Assembly (NCBI RefSeq): GCF_009017415.1
Contig: NC_092406.1
Location: 1,860,001-1,924,000, forward strand
Reading direction: 5' to 3'
Length of the DNA stretch: 64,000 nt
DNA from: Aspergillus flavus
Lineage: Eukaryota; Ascomycota; Eurotiomycetes; Eurotiales; Aspergillaceae
Shown: piece after piece, positions 11,913 through 23,849 of the stretch
Layout: each line of letters opens with the position of its first letter
Position numbering within the stretch: position 1 is the first letter of the stretch
Notes under the pieces: generated by a model
What the model was told of the DNA's origin: nothing
Databases searched by the model: none
What the model saw: only the letters and a program-made list of their open reading frames with translations
Translations under genes and position numbers: made by a program

Positions 11913-14900
11913 TTACTGTATGGCACCCGCAGATTCCAGAAGTTTGACGACTTTTTCATTACCACAATCAGTAGCCCATCGCAGTGGAGTCCGGCCATGG
12001 TGGTCTTTTGCATTGAGATCAGCACCCGCCTCAAGAAGGAGCTCTGTGATATCACGAATCATCCGAGTGGAAGTATATGTTCCTAGATTCACAAGTCCCT
12101 CTTCTTGCTTTTTAGGGAGAACTCGGATAGGAATTTTTTTAGACGAACCCTGAGCAGCCCATGATAGTGGTGTCCGGCCATTTATATCCTTGGATTCGAC
12201 ATTCGCACCCGCCTGAAGTAACATCTTTATGATGTTCATATCATTCTCCCCGTCACTAATCCCGGGATCACCCATGATACTAGTATCATAGAAATCATAG
12301 GCATCGGGCTTGCATCGACCAGCAGCCCACGACAATGGCGTCCGGCCAGCGTCATCCTTGGATTCAATTTCTGCACCCCGTTCGAGTAAGATCCTAATGC
12401 TGTTCTCATTCCTGCTACTCTCAGCAGCCCACGACAATGGTGTCCGGCCAGTATTATCCTTGGCTTCAACCGCTGCACCTTTTTCAAGTAGCATCTTGAT
12501 AATGTTGTCATTTCTCCTCTCAGCAGCTAATGATAATGGTGTCCGACCATTGGAACCGCTCAGATTAACGTCAGCACCATTGTCAATAAGAAGTCTGGCA
12601 ATTGCTTGGTGGAATTGGGTTCTCCAAAAAATTGGACGATATCCCAGCGTTCCGATGCCCACAAATGTGCCCCGTTGATGGTGGTGGACGATGATGAAAG
12701 TTTTATCTTTTTCTAACAGCCGATATAAAGGGGTTCTTTTTTCATTGTCCCGGGAGTTCACATTGACTTTACCGGACATGAGGAGTATTGTAGCGATTGC
12801 AAGACGATTCTGGGAAACAGCAAAGTGTAGCGGTGTTTGACCAACATGATCCTTTCTGTCAGCATCAATCCAGTCGATAGCCAGCAATACCTTCACTATT
12901 CCTTCATGTCCCCACCTAACAGCATGTGCAAGTGGAGTCGAGCCAATTGAATCTTGTGAATTCACTTCAGCGCCGCCCTCAAGAAGCAGCTTACAAACAG
13001 CCTCATGTCCAGTTCTAGCAGCATGCGACAGCGGTGTCAGATTCTGAGTGTCTTTTGGCTCTAATTCAGCGCCGCCCTCAAGAAGCAGCTTACAAACAGC
13101 CTCATATCCATTTCTAGCAGCATGCGACAGCGGTGTCAGATTCTGAGTGTCTTTTGACTCTAATTCAGCGCCGCCCTCAAGAAGCAGCTTACAAACAGCC
13201 TCATATCCATTTCTAGCAGCATGCGACAGCGGTGTCAGATTCTGAGTGTCTTTTGACTCTAATTCAGCGCCGCCCTCAAGAAGCAGCTTACAAACAGCCT
13301 CATGTCCAGTTCTAGCAGCATGCGACAGCGGTGTCAGATTCTGAGTGTCTTTTGACTCTAATTCAGCGCCGTTCTCAATAAGCCACTTCACGACAATCTG
13401 CCAGCCCCTCTTAGCAGCATCTGATAGCAGTGTCCGGCTATGGTGGACTTTTGACCCTGTATGGGTTTGGTCTGATCTAATTAGGAAGACCAGAAGTATC
13501 GCCTCCTCACATTGTTCAAGGAGGTGATAGAGAACCCCGTTTCCTCGTCTAAAGGTAAAGTTACGTCCAAATACAGCCCCTTTATTTTTATCTTCATAAT
13601 ATTGCTTGTAAGCTGTATGGAGTAAAGATACTGGGGGTGATGCTTGCACTTGAGCCGTTAAAAAGGCGCGGACTGCTTCGCCGCTGTATGTAGCCAGCGC
13701 TGCAAATATTGGCGTCCCATGACGCCCCTTCCCCACTTCAAAGCAGCATAGATTTGATGGATGGATGCCAATGAGATTTGCCAAATTATGTTCCGCTAAT
13801 ATATATAGGAGGCTCACATCGGGGGTGTACCGGCACACTTGATGTTCTTCGAACAGATTATAAAGCGGAATCCATCGGTCAAGCTGAAAGGTCTGGATGA
13901 AGCCTAACTGGCTGACCCCACCTCCTTCAGCCGCGTCTCCGTGGTGCAAAACGTTTTGGATGGCGTATTCCAAGAATGGAAATTCTCTATGTACCGACTG
14001 GCGAAGTTGTGTAGCTTCTGGAGATGATGCTATTGGGAGAGAGTGCCCGAGATTTGACCTGGCAGCGATAGTCATTTGCGTGAGGCAACATTGTTTCAAA
14101 CGCTCATGGCTCTGCCCTTGAAAATCTGATCCAAGATCGGAACAAATTTCCATTAATCCGTTCTCTCTCAAAAGAAAGTCATTGACTGACTCGTGGATGA
14201 ATTGGACCGTTTGTGTTTTGCCCTTCGTAACTTCAGCAAGTCCTTTAGAGCAATCAAGAATATATCTATCCATAACGGCTGGTGTTATATCAGGACCCCA
14301 TGCTGACAGAGGTTTAATACCAGAGTGAATGGCAAAGTATAGTTGTTCTCGTCGCAATGGCTCCTTAGCAAAAAGGATCCACTGAATGCATAAAAGTAAT
14401 CGCCCGTTTTCGCGGTTGTCGCGAGTTAAGATGTCACGGAAGAGCTGGTGCAGGTCTCCAGGGATAGCTCGAAGCCGTTCCTTAAGTTCACAGACATTTC
14501 CACTATCATACTCCTTGTTCAGAATTGCTACCACCAACACCACCCACATAAATACCCCAAGTGCCTTGTTCTGAACATCAATGGAGATTTGCTTGGCAAG
14601 ATCAGTGTCTCCAATATTCAATTCAGTATCCAAGTAGTTGGTAATATCTTGACGGTGTCCTTCTTGTCCTTCAAGAACTAGGGTGATACCTTTTCGAATG
14701 GTAATGTGGGGATAGTGTCGGCTTGAAAGACAGACATAGAATTCAATACCAGTCGATGTTGTGTCTGCACTTATGGTTTGAAGGAAGCTTATCATGTCTC
14801 GAATTTCATCCTCGGCGCATTCATCCAAAGCGTCGATAAAACAGATCAAACGATGCTGTCCCAAACGCTGCACAGCTTGTTCGAAAAGTTCTTTAAGTGA

Positions 14901-16517
14901 CTCTAGAACCCATTTGTGAGGTCTTCCAGCCTGTGTTGACATTGCCAGTTCAAGAGATTCAAAAACATCTTGAAGTTCTGGAAGTCTCTGGAGAAGTTGC
15001 AATAACAATGATCGATACATCCCAAGGGTAGACCTTTCCAATTTGTCACCACGTGCGTTGAAGAAGAAGGCTATAATGATATTGTTCTTCCCCTTCAATA
15101 CTCTTCGCGCATTATCCAACGCGAACTTCATCAAGGTCGATTTCCCGGCTCCAGGTTTCCCCTTGATCCATAAGAAGCCGTTATGTTCGATAACCTTGCT
15201 GCGGTCAAGCCAATCACGATATTCAGCCTGTCTGAGCAACCATCTGCAGGTCTTGGCATGAGCCTTCTTAATAGTAAGGTGGCGGGCGTCGAACTGGTGA
15301 AAGTGTAGTGAGTTAAGTAACTCACATTTTTGTTGCTCGTCGAGTGAATGTTTCTCTGCTTCTTTGGGTCGTTGACAAAGGGCACCAGCTCTTCTATCCG
15401 GACTCGCGCTGATTTCTCTATTTTCAACATTGTCACTATGAAGGACTGCGATATAGTCGGCCATTCTTTTTTCGGCCTTGGCTTCGTTCACAGGAATTTT
15501 GGAAAGAAGATCTTTGGCGTATGCAGCTGCTGTCATCGCTGCGTACCCTTGCCACTCCTTATTCTTATGCGTATCTGCATAGTCGCAAATACCCCGAACG
15601 ACCAAGCATGGGAAATGATTCATCAATCCTGCCGCTTCCATTTCAAAACACAGAACATCTTTATTTTCTGCCAATGTGTCTCGAACGGTAGCATCCTTCA
15701 TAACCTGATTTGCGGAAGCAATGAGGCCGTAGTGAATCACTGGATTCTCCTGTCGTTCCGGCCGCTCGACGAGATTAGACAGATCATCACCACAAATAGC
15801 AGCACAGCTTTCCTCTCCATTTGGATGGATAACATGCGCTTTGTGAAGCCTGTCAGTGTTCAAGTTCGGCTGCTTATAGTCTTTCGCTATCCGAGGGTGT
15901 TTCTCCAAGACATCGCTAATTGCTTCTTGAAGACGGTGACCGCTAATCGCATATTTGGTTCTCAATGCTTTGACTGCCGTCTGCAAAAATAATGGTGGCT
16001 GATTCAAGAATCCAGTTGATTGGAAGCTTTGATCTTGGATTCTCTTGCCAAAATCATACTGCCACACACCACCATTCCCATTGTGAGCACTACTCACGAC
16101 AACGTCCCCCAACCGGATATCATGCTTGGGACTTGGTGCACCGCCGCCAATTCCAACCATGACACACGTTCGAATGTTCGGAAAGCTGTGGAGCATGTCC
16201 CTCGCAGCTAATGATGCAGATGTTGTGCCATAATCATTTGGCATGACGGCAATGACAACATTATGTCCTCCGATCCTCCCTAATGTGTAGGTATTGTTAT
16301 CTTTGCTAGACAGACTATCCAGTCCTTCGTGTTCTTCGTCGAGAAAGACTGTCGCAGCGACGTGTTCGGGTTCGACAGCACAAATCCAACCGACGGTGTA
16401 GCTATGATGACTCAGTCTGAGCCAAGGACGGTTGTCGTCATGATTGATCTTTGGTCTTTTCACTGTGTTGAAAACGCGTCTTGGGTATTCCTCGGTGTCA
16501 GGTCCTCTCTTCGGCAT
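11913..16517 (-). CDS. NLR-like protein: PNP domain, NACHT, ankyrin repeats
   Basis: Fungal STAND/NLR-type protein, 1534 aa in one exon. N-terminal purine-nucleoside-phosphorylase-like domain at about residues 35-345 (VGIGGGAPSPKHDIRLGDVV, FEMEAAGLMN, VRGICDYAD). NACHT NTPase follows with Walker A GKPGAGKST at about 452 and Walker B LICFIDALDE at about 556. A linker region leads to about 13 ankyrin repeats from residue 1030 to the C-terminus. Four consecutive repeats are near-identical at DNA level. The start is the ATG of MPKRGPDTEEYPRR; the frame continues 9 codons upstream only to a TTG. Family knowledge: such PNP-NACHT-repeat proteins are proposed non-self recognition or heterokaryon-incompatibility receptors. 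The ligand is unknown. Confidence 0.9.
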   Translation of the reverse strand: MPKRGPDTEEYPRRVFNTVKRPKINHDDNRPWLRLSHHSYTVGWICAVEPEHVAATVFLDEEHEGLDSLSSKDNNTYTLGRIGGHNVVIAVMPNDYGTTSASLAARDMLHSFPNIRTCVMVGIGGGAPSPKHDIRLGDVVVSSAHNGNGGVWQYDFGKRIQDQSFQSTGFLNQPPLFLQTAVKALRTKYAISGHRLQEAISDVLEKHPRIAKDYKQPNLNTDRLHKAHVIHPNGEESCAAICGDDLSNLVERPERQENPVIHYGLIASANQVMKDATVRDTLAENKDVLCFEMEAAGLMNHFPCLVVRGICDYADTHKNKEWQGYAAMTAAAYAKDLLSKIPVNEAKAEKRMADYIAVLHSDNVENREISASPDRRAGALCQRPKEAEKHSLDEQQKCELLNSLHFHQFDARHLTIKKAHAKTCRWLLRQAEYRDWLDRSKVIEHNGFLWIKGKPGAGKSTLMKFALDNARRVLKGKNNIIIAFFFNARGDKLERSTLGMYRSLLLQLLQRLPELQDVFESLELAMSTQAGRPHKWVLESLKELFEQAVQRLGQHRLICFIDALDECAEDEIRDMISFLQTISADTTSTGIEFYVCLSSRHYPHITIRKGITLVLEGQEGHRQDITNYLDTELNIGDTDLAKQISIDVQNKALGVFMWVVLVVAILNKEYDSGNVCELKERLRAIPGDLHQLFRDILTRDNRENGRLLLCIQWILFAKEPLRREQLYFAIHSGIKPLSAWGPDITPAVMDRYILDCSKGLAEVTKGKTQTVQFIHESVNDFLLRENGLMEICSDLGSDFQGQSHERLKQCCLTQMTIAARSNLGHSLPIASSPEATQLRQSVHREFPFLEYAIQNVLHHGDAAEGGGVSQLGFIQTFQLDRWIPLYNLFEEHQVCRYTPDVSLLYILAEHNLANLIGIHPSNLCCFEVGKGRHGTPIFAALATYSGEAVRAFLTAQVQASPPVSLLHTAYKQYYEDKNKGAVFGRNFTFRRGNGVLYHLLEQCEEAILLVFLIRSDQTHTGSKVHHSRTLLSDAAKRGWQIVVKWLIENGAELESKDTQNLTPLSHAARTGHEAVCKLLLEGGAELESKDTQNLTPLSHAARNGYEAVCKLLLEGGAELESKDTQNLTPLSHAARNGYEAVCKLLLEGGAELEPKDTQNLTPLSHAARTGHEAVCKLLLEGGAEVNSQDSIGSTPLAHAVRWGHEGIVKVLLAIDWIDADRKDHVGQTPLHFAVSQNRLAIATILLMSGKVNVNSRDNEKRTPLYRLLEKDKTFIIVHHHQRGTFVGIGTLGYRPIFWRTQFHQAIARLLIDNGADVNLSGSNGRTPLSLAAERRNDNIIKMLLEKGAAVEAKDNTGRTPLSWAAESSRNENSIRILLERGAEIESKDDAGRTPLSWAAGRCKPDAYDFYDTSIMGDPGISDGENDMNIIKMLLQAGANVESKDINGRTPLSWAAQGSSKKIPIRVLPKKQEEGLVNLGTYTSTRMIRDITELLLEAGADLNAKDHHGRTPLRWATDCGNEKVVKLLESAGAIQ
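12969..13366 (-). repeat. four near-identical 99-bp ankyrin-coding repeats
   Basis: Tandem units with exact 99-bp spacing; the same landmark starts at 12971, 13070, 13169 and 13268. Units encode NLTPLSHAARTGHEAVCKLL-type repeats and differ by only a few bases, changing TGH to NGY and Ser to Pro. A fifth, diverged unit begins at about 13367. High internal identity confined to these units indicates recent duplication or gene conversion. Confidence 0.95.
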
Positions 16518-17579
16518 CGTGCAAAAATCTGACAGAGCGATCAAGATATTAAGTATTAGGTATGCATCGCGTTGGTCGAGACGGAGGCTTGGGCACCACG
16601 TTCCTTTTGGTGAGTTACATTAGTTTCAATCGAGTAAATATCTGCGCGTTCGTTAAGGAATCAGGGATAGATACCAGGAGGAGAGTAGCTGGGTGTCTCC
16701 CACAGCTGCCCAACAATTCAAGGCTCCACGCAATTCAGCCTCAGCCTCGGGGAAGCCCCATAGCCTTGCCACGTCAATGTAATCTGATTGGTGAATGATA
16801 TAACCACAACCAGGGTCTATTCGCCTTCAATATGAGATCTCTCATTGCATTTTCGAGTCTCATCAAGTCCTGTTGGGAGGGGAAGTTGGTTGAATTCCTA
16901 TTAAATTGCTTGAGTTACTTGAAGTCGAACGAGCTAGCGTCTTAGAATATGCGAGACCTATTCCCACTGAGCGTATTTAACTGGGCTTAAGGTCTTGGAG
17001 GGCCGAGACACGCTACAATCAATAAGCTCCCTTAGATGATGGGCTTGCAAACGTATGCTGTATATAGAATTCCTGGAGTTAATAATTAATGTGGTTTCTC
17101 AGGCGTTTAGCAACACCATCAATTAATTCAATCAGGAAACTTGGTAAAAGAAGGTGATCTGCCTGCATAGCAATAGTAGGAGTAGAGGTGTTGGCTTCTG
17201 TCTGACTAGTAGAACTGCTCACTGAGATCTCTGCCATATTGATTCGAGCGTTTAGTGGTTGGTTGGTAGGTTGATAGGTAGGTTAGTGGCCCGTTCCGCA
17301 GGCCTAGGCGTCTTAGGGCCTGCAGTATCTGGCTTCCTGGAAGAATATGAGGAAAACAGCTTCTTTAGATTCAAATGATCATTTAGATAACTTCAGAGAT
17401 GATTTCCCGGGCTACCAGGCTCATAATCTATTGAAAGGGGAAGTTGGCTGGATTCCTTGATTAGATTGATTATATTGCTTGAATCTATCGACATAACTGG
17501 GAGGAAGATATCACTTAGGAAGACCAACGGCGCTAGGCCTAATTATATTGTCTACTCCGCAGAACAATCCTTCCACACC
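16518..17579. other. intergenic, degenerate direct repeat
   Basis: About 1.06 kb with no supported gene. Two similar stretches sharing GGGGAAGTTGGYTGRATTCC and a following TTGCTTGA lie at about 16876-16915 and 17438-17485, roughly 560 bp apart. They could be remnants of a small element's ends. Around 17301-17326 there is an imperfect inverted repeat around GCAGGCCTA. Confidence 0.35.
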
Positions 17580-19870
17580 TCACAGCTTGCTCTTAGGCTC
17601 TATCAATCTCTCAACCTCAACAAACTGATAATAAAAGTCCAAGCTCTTCGCATTTAACAGCGTCCCGGAGGGCTTGATCTTCTTCCCCGAAACAATCTGC
17701 TTCACCGGCAACTCAACCTTCTTGAGATTAACCGTCGTCTACACAATCGTTAGTTTACGCTCCTGCTCGCAAACTACTACCTGCAGGAAACAACTTACCG
17801 GAATCTCAGGCGTCTGGAAGACATACTTGGGGACATGTCTCGCACTGAGAGCCTTCCGAATGGCCTCCTTGACCCGTCCCACCAACTCCGTCGTAAATTC
17901 ACGTCCCGGTCGCATGAGCAGGAACAGCATCACCGATTCATCAGTATCTTGGGGTCGGCGCTGTCCCACGCAGATCGAGTCTGCGATCTCATCGGCAAAT
18001 CGTGTGTCGATTACGTTGTAGATCTCGGCGGACCCGAACCGGATTCCGGAGGGGTTTAGGACTCCGTCCGAACGGCCGAGGAAGAAGATTTGTTTGGTAA
18101 TGGGGTGGATGCTGATGAAGTCGCCGTGGGTCCAGACGTCTTTTTCATTGTTAGTATAGTCAAGACAATGTGTAAGAAGGGTGTGAACGCTTACTGTCAA
18201 ACCGGGCAAAGTAGGAGTCGAAATACTTCTGGGGTCCGTCATCTCCGAGGAACTTCACCGGCATGGTTGGGAAAGCAGCCGTGGCGACAATTTCGCCCGG
18301 TTCTCCGTCTGGAACTGGCTTCCCCTTGACACCAGAAGCTCCTTCGTCCGCTTGGTCATATGCTGCGATGGGGAGGCCGAGACTGGGTCCCTGGCAGCCG
18401 CCCACGTACAGAGGTGTCAAGGGGTTTTCGAGACCGAAGCATGCTGCTAGATCGGTTCCTCCGGAGATGTTTGCCAGCTGCGTGTGAGCGGGGAAGCCCT
18501 CATCGTAGAACCATTCAAACAAGGACTCTGACAGGACCATGCCGGTGCTAGTGACAATGGAGAGCTTGGAGAGGTCTGCGATATCCCGTGGCTTGATATT
18601 ATTCTTCCGCAACTCCTGCAGATATCGCGGCGAGGTACCGAAGTGGGTAACTTTGTACTCGCCCAGCAATCGAATGAGGAATTTCACGTCAGGCAGGAAG
18701 GGGCTTCCATCGTATAAGATGGGTTTCCCACCGAACATCAGCCCCGTAATGGCGGACAGATACATGATCCATCCCGTTGTCGTGTACTGTAGCACGACAG
18801 ACTCCGGACCATGAAGCCTATGTAACCGGGCCTCTTTATTACCGTTGAGGATATATCCACCGACACCATGAACAATCGGTTTCGGCTTCCCGGTCGTCCC
18901 AGACGAATAAACAACAAGGAATGGATCACGGAACCCAATGCGAACAAATTCCAACTCATCTGAGCGTGCCTGGGCCAGGAATGTCGCCAGCGACTGCGTC
19001 TTAGGCATACCACTCAGATCAGCTGGCTCCGCAAACCGCGGCACAGCAACCACACCCCGAAACTCCTCGACACCACCCAATCCACCAACAATATCTCGAA
19101 TCTTGGGCCGCAGATCAATCCGCTTCCCATTATAAACCGCAGCATCATCAACAAATACCCACTTTGGCTTGAGCTGCAGCAATCGATCCAGAATTCCCTT
19201 AACACCGGTATCAGTTGAAGCCGACGAGAACAGCGCCCCAAGCGCCGTCGTCGCTAGCAGCACAACCAACGTATCGATACTGTTACTCGCTACCACCGCG
19301 ATTCGATCACCCTTGACAACACCCGCTACCTTCAAGGCCTGGATTAACCGTCCCGTTCGCTGTCGGAGTTCGCGCCAGGTGATGCTAATCGGTGGCTCGG
19401 AGCCACCCTCGCGAATCTGCGTTAGGGCGATCTTGCCGTCTTCTTTGTTTGTGGTTGTTATTTGCCGATCACCGTTGGGGGTTCGTTCACCAGTGAAGAG
19501 CATGTTCTCGGCGAAGTTGAGCCGGATACCCTCGAACCAGGTCGGGATGCTATCTATGCGGGCTGATTCGTCGACGACGGTGGTGTAGCTTCCTTCGTAG
19601 ATGATGGGGAAGTAGTCCCAGCAGAAGGCCCAGAATGCGGCACGGTTGTTGATGGACCATTGGTAGAGGTCGTGAAATGTCTGTTCATGGTTATTAGAGG
19701 GTGTTCAACTGGCGAGTATCATTTTTTTTGGATATGAGAATGTAGAGACATACAGAAAATCGAAGACCCTTCTCAGCTTCTAGTTTCTGTTTAAAGGCCC
19801 ACATCTCCGTAGATTGGGGGTTGGCATGTTCCCATAGTTTGCGGGGAAGGGTGGAGGATGGAGAAGTCAT
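17580..19870 (-). CDS. acetoacetyl-CoA synthetase
   Basis: ATP-dependent ligase activating acetoacetate (ketone-body use, cytosolic). Four exons: 19870-19754, 19680-18195, 18139-17799 and 17738-17580; phases join to 700 aa, the usual length. ANL-superfamily features: N-terminal ACAS_N region with WEHANPQSTEMWAFKQKLE, FPIIYEGSYTTVV and TWFEGIRLNFAENML. The core AMP-binding loop is VYSSGTTGKPKPIVHG. Further downstream are ISGGTDLAACF, the THGDFISIHP motif restored at the exon 2/3 junction, and the C-terminal KKIKPSGTLLNAKSL with the catalytic lysine region. The AACS subgroup assignment rests on the overall match; a related acyl-CoA synthetase is less likely. Confidence 0.88.
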
Positions 19871-20937
19871 AATTGGAGGTCTAGAGGCTGTTTTTGTCTC
19901 AATGGATGTATTTATAAGGTGATATAGTAGATAAATGAAAGAGAACTTGAATATTTGTTAAAAAGAATATCGGTCTGACCAGATGATCACAGTGATACAC
20001 ACCAGTACTATTTATAAGTCGACCTGAAGATACCCCCGATATCGCCTCGGTTATCGATCGGCTTATGCGGAGATGCGGGGGAATTCCCACTGCTTATTTC
20101 TACCGTCTTGAACCCTATTTAGACCAGATTGCAATTCTATTGGATGCTAGTCTTAGAATCTAGAGCTTTCAATGAGCTACTTACCCGAGATAGCTATACT
20201 TATCGGTAATCAGTGTCAGTAACTCCTTGTTAGGGTTAGCTTTTAGGTTCGGTATGTGTTTCTCTCTCACTTAACCGCTGTCTATACCCGCAAAACGGAA
20301 TGAAGGTGGTTATACTGGATAGGAATTATGTGTCCAGGATCTTGAGTTGTATTTGCTTGCTACTCTCGTGTAACTAGGGTGAGGTGAGTTTTCTTGTTTC
20401 ATGTTGGTTATTCTTGTCCTTGTTCTTTGTATTTAATGATGTTCTATCCTGCGATGGTCCGGGGGCGTTTGCTGTTTGGCGTTGATCGAGATAATTAAGG
20501 TAAGCTTAAACATAATACTACACCTATATCATGCTTACTATGATATCATCCCGCTATTCATTATGAGGCTAATACAAAGCTCTGGGAGACAAAGAACCCA
20601 CCAAGCAGTAGGAGTAAGTAAAAAGGTGAAGACACGCCGGTCTTGGCAAATTGGGGATTAGGGCACACTTTCCGCTTTCGGTAATGGATTTGGAGACATC
20701 GTCGACCGGGTTTGTAAGAGCTTCCCCAAGGCTTTTTGATCCTATTCAGGTGCTTTTAGGTGGGTATTAAAATTTTTATTTACTATCTTGAGACGATTTA
20801 CACCTGCAATATTAGATAGAATCTGAATATAGGTTGTATGCACACACGCAAAACAACCAAAACCATATTTGACCCGAACCCATTCCTCACTCACAAACCA
20901 CGCCCACCCCTAACACGCACAAACCCTCAAAGCCACC
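19871..20937. other. divergent intergenic region
   Basis: About 1.07 kb between the divergently transcribed acetoacetyl-CoA synthetase and old yellow enzyme genes. AT-rich, no supported gene. Confidence 0.4.
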
Positions 20938-22044
20938 ATGTCGACGCGTCTTTTCGAACCTCTACGCATCGGCAACATCACCCTAAGCCACCGAGTGGTG
21001 ATGGCACCGCTAACCCGCCTCCGCTCCGACGAACATCATGTCCCCCTCCCAATGTCCACAAACTACTATGAACAGCGCGCCTCAGTCCCCGGGACACTAC
21101 TTATCGCCGAAGCAACTCTCGTCTCCGCAGCAGCAGGAGGCGTCCCCCACGCGCCGGGCCTTTTCACCGAATCGCAGATCCAGGCATGGAAGAAAATCAC
21201 CGACGCCGTGCATGCTAGAGGGAGTTATATCTTCTGCCAATTAATTGCTCTAGGCCGTGCAGCAGACCCATCAACTCTTAGGAAGGAAGGCGGGTTCGAA
21301 GTCTCTGCCCCTAGTTCCATTCCCATGGAGAATGGGGGAGCAGTTCCCCATGCCCTGACCGAGGACGAGATCCATGGGTTCATTCGGGACTTTGCAACCG
21401 CCGCTAAGAATGCAATTGCGGCGGGATTCGACGGCGTCGAAGTCCACGGTGCTAATGGGTATCTGGTGGATCAATTCCTCCAGGATGTCAGTAACCAGCG
21501 GACGGACCAGTGGGGCGGGAGTATTGAGAGTCGGGCCCGGTTCGGGGTGGAAGTTGCCAAGGCGCTCGTTGAGGCCGTTGGTGCGGAACGCGTGGGATTT
21601 AGAATTAGTCCCTGGAATACGTGGCAGGGGATGAAGATGGCGGATCCGGTGCCTCAGTTCTCGTATCTGGTTCGGCGGTTGAGGGATCTTGGATTGGCGT
21701 ATTTGCATGTTATTGAGTCGCGGGTCATCAACAATGTGGATTGTGAGAAGAAGGAGGGCATTGAGCCATTCCTTGATATCTGGGGTCGGACTACTCCCGT
21801 GCTGGTTGCTGGGGGTTATACGCCCGAGAATGTGCGCCAGGCCATTGAGGATGAGTATAGGGATTATAATGTTGCTGTTGTCTTTGGGAGGCATTTTTTG
21901 GCTAATCCGGACTTGCCTTTTCGGTTGCAGCGTGGCATCCCCTTGCAGAAGTATGATCGGGATACGTTTTATACGCCGATGCAGTGTCATGGGTATGCGG
22001 ATTATCCTTTTAGTTCGGAGTTTCAGGCACGTTTGAAGAATTAG
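20938..22044 (+). CDS. old yellow enzyme family NADH:flavin oxidoreductase
   Basis: FMN-dependent ene-reductase of the OYE family, 368 aa, single exon. TIM-barrel sequence throughout: RLFEPLRIGNITLSHRVVMA at the N-terminus, PLTRLRS, then VEVHGANGYLVDQFLQD with the active-site His/Asn pair, QRTDQWGGSIESRARF, and FGRHFLANPDLPFRL near the C-terminus. Physiological substrate is not predictable; activated alkenes such as enones are reduced by the family. The FCQLIALGRAA segment replaces the usual FxQLWHxGR, losing the aromatic-His pair, so it is somewhat diverged. The ATG context gccaccATG is strong. Confidence 0.9.
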   Translation: MSTRLFEPLRIGNITLSHRVVMAPLTRLRSDEHHVPLPMSTNYYEQRASVPGTLLIAEATLVSAAAGGVPHAPGLFTESQIQAWKKITDAVHARGSYIFCQLIALGRAADPSTLRKEGGFEVSAPSSIPMENGGAVPHALTEDEIHGFIRDFATAAKNAIAAGFDGVEVHGANGYLVDQFLQDVSNQRTDQWGGSIESRARFGVEVAKALVEAVGAERVGFRISPWNTWQGMKMADPVPQFSYLVRRLRDLGLAYLHVIESRVINNVDCEKKEGIEPFLDIWGRTTPVLVAGGYTPENVRQAIEDEYRDYNVAVVFGRHFLANPDLPFRLQRGIPLQKYDRDTFYTPMQCHGYADYPFSSEFQARLKN

Positions 22045-23849
22045 GGTTCTTTTTGTGTTGGGATGTGAGATGGGCATAGGCGAGGATAGCAAGCTGGGAT
22101 ATCGTTTGTATTATATAGAATGATATATTGGTACATATATCTGGACGGATCTCGCTTTATGAGAGTGAACGGTATAGTATACTCCGTAGACTGTGCATAG
22201 AAAGGAGGGATGGCTAAATAGGGCAGACCAACAAAAAGAATGATGCGTCGGTCGGTCGACACAGAAGATGTTTTACCGTTAAACTACCGAACGCGAAAAT
22301 ACTTCTAAGTTTGCAAATACAAAACTACTCGTAGTGCTTTCACTCCGGTTTAAGTTCTTTCGCAGAATATCATGTCTTCCCTCTGCCATCTCCCTTTCAC
22401 AGGGTTAGTTTGTATCACGTGGAAAAGGACTTGTCTCGTTCAGCCTGTAAGTGACTATAGTCAATTCTTAGGGTTTGTGAAGGGTCCTGGAGAAAATTAT
22501 ACTTTGATATTCACTAGTCAGGAAAATCACACAGTAGGAATCTTAGTTGCCAAAACTATAAAGACAAGAACAAAAGTTCAGGAAGTAGAGCTTCTTTTCG
22601 CTCTCGCTTGCTTCATCTCTTCTCTCATAGCTTACATCCCATCGTTTCATTCTATCCACTCCCATACTTACATCGTCAAGTTTCCATCGCCTGATATGCG
22701 AAGATGGGGTCTCCAAGCATGACACGATCTGTCCACTTCAAGCACGAGGCATCTTTCAAAGAAGCTGTAAGCTACTCAATAGAGCTACAGCCGCAATGAC
22801 TTCTGGCAGGCATGGCCACTTGGCAGCGCGGGCCTCGAGTCCCCGGCCGCTGTATCTATGGAAAAGAGTCTCACTTGTCCATGTATTGATTCGTTGGAAA
22901 GCATCGATAGTCCAGAAATCACAGTGGCTCAAATCCATGCCAGGCTGTACCATGGAAAGTTTCCATAACCAAAGTCAACCAGAGGGCTAATACTCCCACT
23001 CAGGGTGCCCCTTTATAATAGGCCCCCAGAGCGTTTTTGACCTCGCCCTCAACCATGCGAAAATGGAGTAGAGAGAACCGCCAAACGAACAGTGCGTTGT
23101 GCTATACTCTTGCCCACGTCCAAAGCACCTTCCCGTCCCTTTTCTAGCGTGCCAAGAGACATTACAGCGCTTTGGAGAATTGGTGAGTTGAAAGACGAGA
23201 AGGTGCCGATTTCGATCTTCCTCAAAGGGAAGACATCGATAACGTAGGTCGAGTAGAAGCGATAGTTCACATCATAAATTATAGAGACCATTGCGAATAT
23301 CGAAATTGAAGCAGCGTTTATGTTCACCTCAAGCCTCTGCCTGGCGGCCATGCCCGTGGTAGCATATACACAGTACTGCGCAGTCGGTCCATATGATCAA
23401 ATATATAGGAGCTATTCAAGCCACTCCACGAGCTAGCAAAATACAAGCACTGACTCCTCATTACCGGGTAGCCGTATGCGCTACACCATGACAGTACGCA
23501 GTGTTCATTCCCTTACTGTGAACTCCTCTGATGATATTGTCGTTTACACGAGAAATCAGGGAATCGCAGTCGTTTGCCTCGTTTGGCCAAGCTTAGCCAA
23601 TTCCAGGGGGCACCCCATGTCAACGCAGTGCTCCTTGTCAGGGACTGCGGCCACTAACTCTGGGGCACCGGCACCGCTAAGCTGTAGCACTGTGGCCCCT
23701 TGCCCTAGGTGCTGCGGCCTCAACGTTTACATGGCCACAGGCCTTTTGAGCTGTGTATGGCAACTTTGAAGGGACTTTACAAAAGCTTACTAACAATATG
23801 TAGACGGTGGAGTTTGCAGCATTTATACCTTTTAAACTAAGAAACGAAT
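22045..23849. other. gene-poor region with repeat flank of 5S gene
   Basis: No gene recognised. Short frames on both strands (for example minus 23351-23049, 100 codons, and plus 22372-22722, 116 codons) have no family features. From about 23582 the sequence is homologous to 35124-35410, the 5' flank of a truncated 5S copy. Confidence 0.4.

Noticed and set aside
16518..16544. Upstream extension of the NLR-like protein
   Set aside because: The frame extends 9 codons but begins with TTG; the first ATG is at 16517.
21271..22092. 273-codon minus-strand frame
   Set aside because: Antisense to the old yellow enzyme gene, which has all catalytic motifs on the plus strand.
22372..23351. Short frames that might form a small membrane protein gene
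   Set aside because: No consistent splice model, no recognised domain and stops between pieces; treated as non-coding.
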